From NCBI RefSeq assembly GCF_005877005.1, contig NZ_SSNH01000001.1, positions 62,001-126,000 of the forward strand: DNA of 64,000 bases, given 5' to 3'. Each line of letters starts with the position of its first letter. The stretch's first letter is position 1. The notes below the pieces were generated by a model. The model searched no databases and had not been told where the DNA came from. It worked only from the letters and a program-made list of their open reading frames with translations. This DNA comes from Sinomonas susongensis (GTDB lineage Bacteria > Actinomycetota > Actinomycetes > Actinomycetales > Micrococcaceae). Made by a program: the position numbers and the translations under genes. Below are positions 24,969 to 33,400 of the stretch, one piece after another.

Positions 24969-25050
24969 GGCAGATTACCCGAGCGGCCAAAGGGGGCTGA
25001 CTGTAAATCAGCTGGCATTGCCTACGGGGGTTCGAATCCCTCATCTGCCA
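24969..25050 (+). tRNA. tRNA-Tyr (anticodon GTA)
   Basis: An 82-nt class-II tRNA: acceptor GGCAGAT pairs with ATCTGCC, D arm CCGAGCGGCCAAAGG, anticodon stem-loop CTGACTGTAAATCAG with GTA, a long variable arm and T arm GGGGGTTCGAATCCCTC. Discriminator A at 25050; a full CCA is not encoded. A terminator follows. Confidence 0.97.
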
Positions 25051-25056
25051 CCGCGG

Positions 25057-25082
25057 AAACCCCGGTCTACGGACCGGGGTTT
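25057..25082 (+). terminator. terminator after tRNA-Tyr
   Basis: Eleven-bp perfect stem (25057-25067 with 25072-25082) with loop TACG, followed by CGTCGT. Confidence 0.8.
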
Positions 25083-25143
25083 CGTCGTACCCGGCGCCTC
25101 TTCGCCGGCTCCGTCGCGTGAACTCCGTCTCGCCCGCTTGAAT

Positions 25144-25172
25144 TTAGGCTCCCTAACATTTAGGCTACCTAA
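25144..25172 (+). promoter_or_regulatory. double 13-bp palindromic operator before marR
   Basis: TTAGGCTCCCTAA (25144-25156) and TTAGGCTACCTAA (25160-25172) are two near-identical palindromes (TTAGG-N3-CCTAA) 16 bp apart. TAACAT overlaps the first as a possible -10, and the ATG of the MarR gene begins 3 nt after the second. They probably bind the MarR dimer and autoregulate the operon. The half-site also resembles part of the DtxR/IdeR iron box, which is an alternative reading. Confidence 0.65.
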
Positions 25173-25174
25173 GT

Positions 25175-25636
25175 ATGAATGAACAGGAGCTCGCGAGCCT
25201 CGCTGACCGCTTCCGCAGCATGCTGCGCCTCGCCGTCTTCGTCTCGCGCCGCCTCGACGGCGACCTCGAGCTCTCGACAACCCAGCTGAGCATCCTCACC
25301 ATGTGCGGCAACGACGGACTCCGGATGGGAGTCATCGCCGGGAACCTCGGTGTCAGGGTCCCCTCCGCGACCGAGCAGGTCAGCCGGCTCGAGCGCGCCG
25401 GCCTCCTCGAGAGGCACGCCGACCCCAAGGACGCGCGCGCCGTCGTCGTCCGCCGGACCCCCAGAGGGGACAAAACCGCCGCAGAGGTGAGCCGCCGCCG
25501 GACAGCCCGCATGGTCGACGTCCTCGAAACCCTCGAGCCCGCCGAACTCGAGGCCCTTCGCACGGCGCTGCCCGTCATGGACAAGATCAACGAGCGACTG
25601 CACAGCATTTCGAACCCCAAGGAGCGCATCGCATGA
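25175..25636 (+). CDS. MarR-family transcriptional regulator
   Basis: A 153-residue winged-helix regulator: LSTTQLSILTMCGNDGLRMGVIAGNLGVRVPSATEQVSRLERAGLLERHADPKDARAVVVRRTPRG covers the MarR helices and wing, including the D-x-R turn of the wing. Members usually repress an adjacent exporter and release DNA when bound by a phenolic or drug ligand. ATG 25175 lies directly after two tandem operators. The stop overlaps the ATG of the MFS gene (ATGA at 25633-25636), so the two are translationally coupled. Confidence 0.9.
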   Translation: MNEQELASLADRFRSMLRLAVFVSRRLDGDLELSTTQLSILTMCGNDGLRMGVIAGNLGVRVPSATEQVSRLERAGLLERHADPKDARAVVVRRTPRGDKTAAEVSRRRTARMVDVLETLEPAELEALRTALPVMDKINERLHSISNPKERIA

Positions 25637-26862
25637 CTGCCGAGTCCGCAGTCCATACTTCCGAAACAGAGAAGACCCTCCAGGCCGAAAAGGCCTCCTT
25701 CTTCCGCCAGCCGAAGGCCGTCTGGGCCACGGCGGTCGCGGCAGTCTTCGCCTTCATGGGCATCGGCCTTGTCGACCCGATCCTCCCGTCCATTGCGGTC
25801 AACCTCAGGGCGACCCCGAGCGAGGTTTCGCTCCTCTTCACGAGCTACTTCCTCGTCACTGCGGTCGCGATGCTCGTGACGGGCTTCGTCTCCTCGCGCA
25901 TCGGCGGCAAGAAAACGCTCCTCATCGGCCTCGCCCTCATCGTCGTCTTCGCCTCGCTCTCCGGCACGAGCGGCTCGGTATGGCAGCTCGTCGGCTTCCG
26001 CGCAGGCTGGGGCCTCGGCAACGCCCTGTTCGTCGCGACCGCGCTCGCGGTCATCGTCGGCGTCGCCACCGGCGGAACGTCGACCGCGATCATCCTCTAC
26101 GAGGCTGCCCTCGGCCTCGGCATCTCGCTCGGCCCGCTCGTGGGCGCCCTGCTGGGCGGCTGGAAGTGGCGCGCTCCGTTCTTCGGCACCGCGACGCTCA
26201 TGGCCGTCGCGTTCATCGCCCTCATCGTGATGCTGCCCAAGACTCCCGTCCCCGCACAGAAGACACGGCTCAGCGCGCCCCTCCGCGCGCTGGGGCACCC
26301 GGGACTGCGGACGACCGCGGGCAGCGCCTTCTTCTACAACTTCGGCTTCTTCACCGTGCTCGCCTTCGTCCCGTTCATCCTCGGCATGAACGCCTACGGG
26401 ATCGGCGCCGTGTTCTTCGGCTGGGGCGTGGCCCTCGCTCTGTGCTCCGTTCTCGTCGCACCGCAGCTCCAGGCGCGCTTCGGCGACGTGAAGGTCCTCA
26501 CCGGAACGCTCGCGTGCCTGGCCCTCGACCTCGTCGGCATCGGCATCTCGGCTGCGGCCCACTCGGTTCCGGCTGTCGTGGTGTTCGTGATCGTCGCGGG
26601 CGCCCTGCTCGGCGTCAACAACACCGTCTACACCGAACTCGCCATGGGCGTCTCCGATTCGCCGCGCCCCGTCGCGAGCGCCGGCTACAACTTCGTGCGC
26701 TGGATGGGCGGGGCACTCGCCCCCTATGTCGCGACGAAGCTCGGCGAGACATTCGGTGCGCCGATCCCGTTCTTCGTGGCCGCGGTCGCCCTCGTCGTCG
26801 CCATCGGAATCGCCCTCGCCGGGCGCTCCTACCTCTCGGAGCACGAGCCCGCGGCCGTTTGA
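25633..26862 (+). CDS. MFS transporter (drug or small-molecule exporter)
   Basis: The 409-residue protein has a cytoplasmic N tail and 12 hydrophobic helices. VFAFMGIGLVDPILPSIAVNLRATPSEVSLLFTSYFLV and the loop SSRIGGKKTLLIG match motif A of the AraJ/multidrug MFS exporters, and GAGWGLGN-like FRAGWGLGNALFVATA follows motif B geometry. It is coupled to and almost surely controlled by the MarR protein whose stop codon it overlaps. The exported compound is unknown. Confidence 0.88.
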   Translation: MTAESAVHTSETEKTLQAEKASFFRQPKAVWATAVAAVFAFMGIGLVDPILPSIAVNLRATPSEVSLLFTSYFLVTAVAMLVTGFVSSRIGGKKTLLIGLALIVVFASLSGTSGSVWQLVGFRAGWGLGNALFVATALAVIVGVATGGTSTAIILYEAALGLGISLGPLVGALLGGWKWRAPFFGTATLMAVAFIALIVMLPKTPVPAQKTRLSAPLRALGHPGLRTTAGSAFFYNFGFFTVLAFVPFILGMNAYGIGAVFFGWGVALALCSVLVAPQLQARFGDVKVLTGTLACLALDLVGIGISAAAHSVPAVVVFVIVAGALLGVNNTVYTELAMGVSDSPRPVASAGYNFVRWMGGALAPYVATKLGETFGAPIPFFVAAVALVVAIGIALAGRSYLSEHEPAAV

Positions 26863-26876
26863 GGCTCTCGGTCGCG

Positions 26877-26902
26877 GGAATGTTCCTCCGGAGCAGGTCG
26901 TT
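26877..26902 (+). promoter_or_regulatory. SigR/SigH-type promoter of thioredoxin
   Basis: GGAAT (26877-26881), exactly 18 bp, then GTT (26900-26902) matches the GGAAT-N18-GTT consensus of the actinobacterial thiol-stress sigma factors (Streptomyces SigR, mycobacterial SigH), whose classic targets are thioredoxin genes. Transcription would start near 26908, about 30 nt before ATG 26940. Confidence 0.75.
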
Positions 26903-26939
26903 GATGCACTAGACGACCGCAACCGTGAGGAGAGCGTCA

Positions 26940-27317
26940 ATGCCCACCAAGAACATCACAGGCGAGACCTTCGCCGACACCATCGAGAAGAACGACATCG
27001 TGCTCGTAGACTTCTGGGCCTCGTGGTGTGGGCCCTGCCGCCAGTTCGCCCCGACCTACGAGGCGGCCTCGGAGAAGCACCAGGACGTCGTGTTCGCCAA
27101 GGTGGACACCGAGGCCGAGCAGGTCCTCGCTGCCCAGGCCAACATCACGTCGATCCCGACGCTCATGGCCTTCCGCGAAAAGGTCCTCGTCTTCTCCCAG
27201 CCCGGTGCACTCCCGCCTGAGGCGCTCGAGCAGGTGATCACCGCGGTGAAGGGACTCGACATGGAGGACGTCCACCGCAAGGTCGCCGAGGCCCAGGCAG
27301 CGCGAGGCGATAACTGA
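26940..27317 (+). CDS. trxA: thioredoxin
   Basis: A 125-residue thioredoxin with the redox-active WCGPC motif (within VDFWASWCGPCRQFAP, about residues 25-40) and the cis-proline in ITSIPTLMAF. It reduces protein disulfides in the cytoplasm. The C-terminal extension after about residue 105 (GLDMEDVHRKVAEAQAARGDN) is slightly longer than in E. coli TrxA but common in actinobacterial Trx-like proteins. ATG 26940 has a GAGGAGAG site. It is preceded by an exact SigR/SigH-type promoter and followed by a terminator, so it is a single gene of the thiol-stress response. Confidence 0.94.
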   Translation: MPTKNITGETFADTIEKNDIVLVDFWASWCGPCRQFAPTYEAASEKHQDVVFAKVDTEAEQVLAAQANITSIPTLMAFREKVLVFSQPGALPPEALEQVITAVKGLDMEDVHRKVAEAQAARGDN

Positions 27318-27330
27318 TCCAACCCGACGC

Positions 27331-27364
27331 CACGGCGCCGTTTCCCTTCGGGGGAGCGGCGCCG
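27331..27364 (+). terminator. terminator after thioredoxin
   Basis: Nine-bp perfect stem ACGGCGCCG / CGGCGCCGT (27331-27339 and 27356-27364) followed by CGTCGTCTT. Confidence 0.65.
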
Positions 27365-27491
27365 TCGTCGTCTTAGGGACGGGTGCGAGCCTGCTGGCGC
27401 GCTCCCGCCCGTTTCTCGGCAGCCGCAAGCGGTGTCCCGCGCGACACGCCGGTTCCGGGCCGATTGGGAAAGCACAACCGGGCGGGAAGAA

Positions 27492-27575
27492 CGGCCGGGG
27501 AGCCGGGAAGGGCGGTCGGGGAGCCGGGAAGGGCGGTCGGGGAGCCGGGAAGGGCGCTAGGGAGCCGGAAAGAGG
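27492..27575. repeat. 21-bp tandem repeats at the 3' end of the permease gene
   Basis: About four copies of a 21-bp unit (GGGAGCCGGGAAGGGCGGTCG on the top strand) start inside the last codons of the leftward permease and run into the intergenic region. The TAG stop of the permease is created within the first unit. Confidence 0.85.
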
Positions 27576-28849
27576 GAGGCGAGCAGCGCCGCGGGCACGA
27601 TCATGATCGGAACGAGCACGAGCCCCGCCGCGGCGTAGCCCCACCACGAGATCCCTACCCCGAGCCGCCGCAGCTGCTCGTGCCAGATGAGCGTCGCGAG
27701 GGACGCCCACGGTGTGATGAGAGGCCCCGCGTTGACTCCCACGAGCAGCGCCGCGAGCCGAGCAGGCGTCCCCGCCGCCTGCTCCAGCGCGAGGTACGCG
27801 GGCAGGTTGTTGACCACGTTCGCTCCGAGGACGCCCACGCCGGAGACCCGCAGGAGGTCGAGGGGGCCGCTGCCCGCGCCGAGCAGACCACTCGCCAGCT
27901 CCTTGGCCCCGAGATGCTGGAGCGCCTCGACCACTACGAAGAGCCCAGACGCGAAGACGATGAGCTGCCACGGCACGAGCGACCATCTGAGCGCCCTACG
28001 TCGCCGGCGCCCGAACGCGACGACGAGCACCGCGGCTGCCGCCGTGGCCGGGATCCACACGGGGACCCCCGAGACGAGTGCAGGCAGGAGCGCCGCCAGC
28101 ACGGCACCGCCGATCCCGAGCAGCACGCGGTCGGCGGGCGCGGGGTCGCGGTCGGCAGGCGTAGGGTCGGCCGGCGTCGGGTCGCGGTCGGCGGGCGCGG
28201 GGTCGCGGTCGGCAGGCGCAGGGTCGGCAGGCGCAGCGTCGGCAGGGGCGGGGGCGTCCTCGGACAGGGTGCGCGCCGGCGAGACCGGGCGGTACCGGCC
28301 CGTCAGCTCCTTCCGGAAGAGGACGACGACGGCCGCAAGGGGCACGACCGCGCACCAGAGCGCGGGCAGCGCCATGCGGCCCGCGAACTCGGCTGGGGAG
28401 ACGTCGCCGAAGGTGTGCAGCGCCAGCAGGTTGGTCAGGTTTGAGACCGGGAGGAGCAGCGAGCCCGTGTTCGCAAGCCACACGGTCGTGAGCGCGAACG
28501 GCAGTGGAGGGAGCCCGCACCGCCGGGCCAGGACGACGACGATCGGCGTGAGCAGGACGGCCGTCGTGTCGAGCGAGAGGAAGATCGTTGCGGCCAGTGA
28601 GAGGCACGCGACGAGGATCCACAGGGTGAAGGCACGGCCGCGTCCCCACCGGCGGAAGTGCTCCGCGATCCAGTCGAACAGGCCGGACGCGTTGAGCAGC
28701 TCCGTCACGACCGTGATGGCCGCGACGAATACAAGTATCGGAACGACTCGATCGGCCAAGGCGCCGAGCCCCACCCACGGCAGGAGCCCGGTAGCGACGG
28801 CGACGGCCCCGAGAACGAGCAGTGCGGCTCCAGTGACGGCGAGCGGCAT
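27557..28849 (-). CDS. SLC13/ArsB-NhaD-type anion or arsenite permease
   Basis: The 430-residue protein has about eleven hydrophobic segments and the ArsB/SLC13 signatures FVAAITVVTELLNASGLFDWIAEHF near the N terminus, FLSLDTTAVLLTPIVVVLARRCG, LANTGSLLLPVSNLTNLL and GVNAGPLITPWASLATLIWHEQL. These fit ArsB-like permeases; no ArsR or ArsC is near, so arsenite is not assured. The central cytoplasmic loop (about residues 195-235) is a repeated Pro-Ala-Asp-Arg run absent from most relatives. ATG 28849 overlaps the TGA of the upstream glycosylase by one base (TGATG), indicating translational coupling. Confidence 0.82.
   Translation of the reverse strand: MPLAVTGAALLVLGAVAVATGLLPWVGLGALADRVVPILVFVAAITVVTELLNASGLFDWIAEHFRRWGRGRAFTLWILVACLSLAATIFLSLDTTAVLLTPIVVVLARRCGLPPLPFALTTVWLANTGSLLLPVSNLTNLLALHTFGDVSPAEFAGRMALPALWCAVVPLAAVVVLFRKELTGRYRPVSPARTLSEDAPAPADAAPADPAPADRDPAPADRDPTPADPTPADRDPAPADRVLLGIGGAVLAALLPALVSGVPVWIPATAAAAVLVVAFGRRRRRALRWSLVPWQLIVFASGLFVVVEALQHLGAKELASGLLGAGSGPLDLLRVSGVGVLGANVVNNLPAYLALEQAAGTPARLAALLVGVNAGPLITPWASLATLIWHEQLRRLGVGISWWGYAAAGLVLVPIMIVPAALLASLFPAP
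28128..28250 (-). repeat. in-frame PADRDPA minisatellite in the permease loop
   Basis: Imperfect units of 12-21 bp encode alternating PAPADRD, PTPAD and PADP peptides in the central loop of the permease. The coding frame is kept in every unit. Confidence 0.75.
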
Positions 28850-29829
28850 CAGTGCGCCCTGTGGTCCTGGATGGTCATCCTCGGGCCGAAGCGCGGGGCC
28901 CGAACGCCCGAGAGGAGCAGCAGCCGCACGACGCGCTGCCGCTGGCCCAGCCACGGCTCGAGGAGACGGAGCATCCCGGCGTCGTCAGTGCGCTGCCCTG
29001 TCAGGGCGACGCCCACGAACTTGGCAAGGTGGAAGTCGCCCACCGAGACCGAGTCGGCGTCGGCGTGGGTGCGCTGGGTGACCTCGGCCGCCGTCCAGAC
29101 GCCGATGCCGGGGATGGACTTCAGGGCCGTCGCCGCCTCGGGGGCGGTCTTCTCCGCGAGCCGTTCAAGGCCCGACGCCGAACGGAGCGCGCGCATGACA
29201 GTAGCCGACCGTTGGGGCCCGACCCCGGCGCGATGCCATTCCCACGACGGCACCCGGAGCCATTCGGCCGCGGTCGGCGCCACGACGAGGCCCGCGGGCG
29301 CGATCCGGCCAGCACCGGGCGCGGGGGATCCGAACCGCCGCAGGAGATAGCGGTACGCGCGCCGAGCCTCCACTGTCGTTACCTTCTGCTCGAGGATCGT
29401 CGGAACGAGCGCGTCGACCATCCGCCCGGTCGCGGGGAGCCGCAAGCCGGGATGGCGCCGTCGGGCCTCCCGGACGAGGCGCGGGAGCGACGCGTGGAAA
29501 GTCTCGTCGTCGAACGCCGCCCACGAGTCGGTGAGCCCGAGCAGCGCGGGCGCCGAGGCCACGGCCGACGCCGCCCCCTCACCCCACGCCCGCGCACGCA
29601 CCTCATCGCCGTTCTGGGTGAGGAGGACGGAAGCGGGCCCGTGGGCAGTGCGGAAGGCGGTCCAGAGACCGCCCGGGTGGGCGGCGAAGGTCGGGTCGCC
29701 GTCGCCGCGCTGCAACGGGAAGCACGTCGTGGCGAGCGAGTACCGCTCGGGCGCCTCCCAGGCCCCGGCCGCGTCGGCCGTGCTCCTGTCCATGCCGCCG
29801 GTGCGGGGGAGCGGGGCTGCGAGCGTCAC
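28849..29829 (-). CDS. AlkA-like DNA-3-methyladenine glycosylase (HhH-GPD)
   Basis: The 326-residue protein has a HhH-GPD glycosylase core in the C-terminal half: LVPTILEQKVTTVEARRAYRYLLRRFG, the helix-hairpin-helix LKSIPGIGVWTAAEV and the catalytic aspartate in SVGDFHLAKFV. The N-terminal part resembles the TBP-like AlkA domain. The reaction is excision of alkylated purines. The start is GTG 29829 with CATGAT six bases upstream (leaderless). It is coupled to the permease downstream by a one-base overlap. It is one of several DNA repair proteins in this window. Confidence 0.87.
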   Translation of the reverse strand: MTLAAPLPRTGGMDRSTADAAGAWEAPERYSLATTCFPLQRGDGDPTFAAHPGGLWTAFRTAHGPASVLLTQNGDEVRARAWGEGAASAVASAPALLGLTDSWAAFDDETFHASLPRLVREARRRHPGLRLPATGRMVDALVPTILEQKVTTVEARRAYRYLLRRFGSPAPGAGRIAPAGLVVAPTAAEWLRVPSWEWHRAGVGPQRSATVMRALRSASGLERLAEKTAPEAATALKSIPGIGVWTAAEVTQRTHADADSVSVGDFHLAKFVGVALTGQRTDDAGMLRLLEPWLGQRQRVVRLLLLSGVRAPRFGPRMTIQDHRAH

Positions 29830-30012
29830 CGGAGAATCATGTCACGAGCCTCCGACACCGCCAGGCAGACGGGCCGATCAGGCCATTGACGCAAGAGGAA
29901 GCCCACCGTGAAAATCGCGGTGTACCGGCCGGAGGCCGCGTCCGGGAGGGGGCCGGAGAACACACAGGAACGAAGCAGAACCAAGCGGAGACAACCAGAG
30001 AAAGGCTCCACC

Positions 30013-30411
30013 ATGTCCGGAAAAGTCGTGCACTTCGAGATTCCCGCGGATGACATGGACCGCGCGAAGGCGTTCTACAGCGAGGCTTTCGGCTGGAACA
30101 TGATGCCGGTACCCGAGATGGACTACACGATGGTGGGCACCACGCCGTCGAACGAATCGGGCTCTCCCCTCGAGCCCGGCAGCATCAATGGCGGCATGTA
30201 CACCCGGAACGACCAATTTCCCCGGACCCCGGTCGTCACCCTGGACGTCGCGGACATCGACACTGCCTTGGCCAAGGTCGAGCAGCTCGGAGGCAAGACT
30301 GTCGCGCCGAAGATGCCGGTCGGCGAGATGGGCTTCGCGGCCTACTTCCAGGATCCCGAAGGAAACGTGCTCGGCCTGTGGGAGACAATCCAGACCGCAG
30401 CAGCAGAGTGA
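30013..30411 (+). CDS. VOC-superfamily (glyoxalase/bleomycin-resistance fold) protein
   Basis: A 132-residue single-module VOC protein: FEIPADDMDRAKAFYSEAFGWNMMP opening strand-helix, VVTLDVADIDTALAKVEQLGGKTVAPKMPVGEMGFAAYFQDPEGNVLGLWE with the metal-ligand glutamates at the end. Such proteins cover dioxygenases, isomerases and resistance proteins, and this type (first found as CFP32/Rv0577-like) has no fixed reaction. ATG 30013 follows GAGAAAGG; the frame upstream is open but lacks homology. It is divergent from the glycosylase and convergent with dnaE2. The 29830-30012 gap shows nothing else. Confidence 0.85.
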   Translation: MSGKVVHFEIPADDMDRAKAFYSEAFGWNMMPVPEMDYTMVGTTPSNESGSPLEPGSINGGMYTRNDQFPRTPVVTLDVADIDTALAKVEQLGGKTVAPKMPVGEMGFAAYFQDPEGNVLGLWETIQTAAAE

Positions 30412-30459
30412 GGACTGCTGCCTGAAGCTGGGACTGTCCGCCCCAGGGGAAGCCCTGCG

Positions 30460-33400
30460 TCAGTGGAAGTTCCTTGACGATGTCTTCGCCGAAAGCCCGA
30501 GCGGTTCGAGGCGGTCCGCTACCAGATTGGTGACGCCCTCCTTCGACCGCTCGAGCAGTCCCCGTACGACCATGGCACGTGCTCCCTGGGCGACGCGCCG
30601 ATACCTCGTCCACACGCCTCGGCTGCAGACCACATTCAGGATCCCGGTCTCGTCCTCGAGGTTCATGAACGTAATGCCTTGGGCCGTTCCCGGGCGCTGC
30701 CGGTGGGTCACGACGCCGGCTGCCTCGACGCGGCTCCCGGGTTCCGCGTGCCACAGCTGGTCTATCCGGAGGACTCCCCGCGCGTCGAGGCCGGCGCGGG
30801 CGTGCCGCACCGGGTGGTCGTCGGGGGCGACGCCGGTGGCCCAGAGGTCGCTCGCGACGGCTTCCTCCGCGCTGAGCTCGGGCAGGAGCGGCGGCTGCAC
30901 GAAGGGCTGGCTGCCGGGCAGCTGGCCCGGCCGCTCGAGCGCCGCGGCCCCCGCACGCCACAGGGCCTCGCGTCGTGTGAGGCCGAGGACCTCGAACGCC
31001 CCAGCGGAGGCGAGTGCCTCGAGCTGCTCCGACGAGAGGCCCACCCGACGGGAGAGCTCGGCGAGCTCCCTGTAGGGGCCATTGGCCTCGCGCTCGGCCA
31101 CGATCCGCTCGGCGAGGTCCTTCCCAATCCCCGTGACGCTCGAGAGGCCCATGCGCACGGCCCGCGAAGCGTCCCGGCGATGTTGGGCGCTGCGGTCGGG
31201 TGCGTCCGGGTCGAACGGTCCGGGCTCGGGCTGGTTGAACTCGAGGCACGAGTCCATGCCCCGCTGCCGGGACGCTCCCGCGGAACGGGCCACGCCGTCG
31301 TCAGGGGCCCCCTCGACCGGCTCGAGGCATGCCTCCGCCTGCGAACGCAGGATGCACGGCCGCAGCACTGCTACACCGTGCCGTCGGGCATCCGCGACGA
31401 GCGTCTGCGGTGAGTAGAAGCCCATGGGCTGGGCGCGCAGGAGCGCCGCGAGGAACGCCCCCGGGTAGTGGAGCTTGAGCCACGAGCTCGCATAGACGAG
31501 CACGGCGAAGCTGATGGAGTGAGACTCTGCGAAGCCGAAGTCGGCGAACGCTGCAATCTGGGTGTAGATCGCCTTCGCCTCCTCTTGGGAGAGGCCGTTT
31601 GCGGCCATGCCCGCGAACAGCTTTTCCTGGAGGCTCCCGATGCGTTCGACGCCGCGCTTGGACCCCATGGCGCGGCGCAGCAGGTCGGCGTCCTCGGCCG
31701 TGCAGCCGCCGATCGCCATAGCCATCTGCATGAGCTGCTCCTGGAACAGGGGCACGCCCAGCGTCCGCTCCAGGACCGGCTCCAGAAGGGGATGCGGGTA
31801 CGTGACGTCCTCCTCCCCGGCCCGACGGCGGATGTAGGGGTGCACAGCCCCGCCTTGGATGGGCCCCGGCCGGATCAGTGCGATCTCTACGACGAGATCG
31901 TAGAAGCGACGCGGCCGGAGCCGGGGAAGCGTGCTCATCTGGGCCCGGGACTCGACCTGGAAGACCCCTACGGAGTCGGCGCGGCACAGCATGTCGTAGA
32001 CGGCAGCCTCCTCCTTCGGAATGTCCTCGATCCGCCAGCGCTCGCCGAAGTGCTCGTCCACGAGGTCGAAGCAGTACTGCAGCGCGGCAAGCATCCCGAG
32101 CCCGAGCAGATCGAACTTGACGAGTCCCATCCATTCGCAGTCGTCCTTGTCCCACTGCAGGACCGTCCGGCCCTCCATGCGGGCGTGCTCGATCGGCACC
32201 ACCTCGCCCACGGGCCGCTCGGTGAGCACCATGCCGCCCGAGTGGATGCCCAGGTGGCGCGGGGCGCCGAGCAGCCTTTCGGCGAGGGCCAGGACCCGCG
32301 GCGGGATGCCGTCGTCGTCCGTCTCGCTCTCCGGACGCTGCGCCGCCGAGAGCGCGTCCCAGCGCTCGAGGCGCTTGGACCACGCATCCTGCTGTCCCTG
32401 GCTGTACCCGAACGCCTTCGCGACGTCCCGGACGGCGTTCTTCGGCCGATAGCTGACCACGTTCGCGACCTGCGCCGCGTTCGCCCGCCCGTACTTCTCG
32501 TACGCGTGCTGGATCACCTCTTCGCGTCGGTCGGAATCGAAGTCCACGTCGATGTCCGGCTCCTCCTCCCGCAGGCTCGAGAGGAACCGTTCGAACGGGA
32601 GTCGATAGCGGATGCTGTCGACGGCGGTGATGCCGAGCAGGTAGCACACAGCCGAGTTCGCGGCCGACCCCCGGCCCTGGCACAGGATGCCCCGGCTGCG
32701 TGCGAACTGGACGAGCTCGTGCACGATGAGGAAGTAGCCCGGGAAGTCCTTCCGCTCGATCACGTCGAGCTCCTGCTCGATGCGGTGCCGCACGTCCTCG
32801 ACCGGGGCGGGTCCCCGCCAGTCAGTTCCGGGGGTGCCGTAGCGGTCGACGAGGCCGCGCTCGACGAGCACGCGGAGGTAGCTCATCGGGGTGTGCCCCT
32901 GGGGGACTTCCTGCTTCGGGAGCTTCGGGCGGGCCGAGCGCAGGGGGAAGGCGAGTTCGTCGGCGAACCGGACCGTGTTCTCAACCGCGCCCGGGTAGCG
33001 GGCGAATCTCCGGGCCATCTCGGCACCGCTCCGCAGGTGCGCGCCGTCGCTCGCGGGCAGCCAGCCGTCGGCCTCGTCGAGGCTGCGGCGGGCACGGACG
33101 GCGGCGACGGCGGTCGCGAGCGGGTGGCTTGCCGGATCGGCGTAGTGGACCGCGTTCGTCGCGACGAGCGGAAGCGCGAGCCGGGCCGCGATGTCCGCGA
33201 GGGCGTCGTTGTGTGCGCTGTCGAGGGGGTTGCCGTGGTCGAACAGTTCGACCGCGACGCCGTCCTCGCCGAAGAGGCGCACGAGGCGGCGGACTTCGCG
33301 TTCGGCGGCCAGTTCGCCGTCTTCCGCGAGAGCCCGCCGGACGGCTCCCTTGCGGCAGCCCGTCAAGATGAGCGCGTGGCCGCGCAGGGCACCGGCGAGG

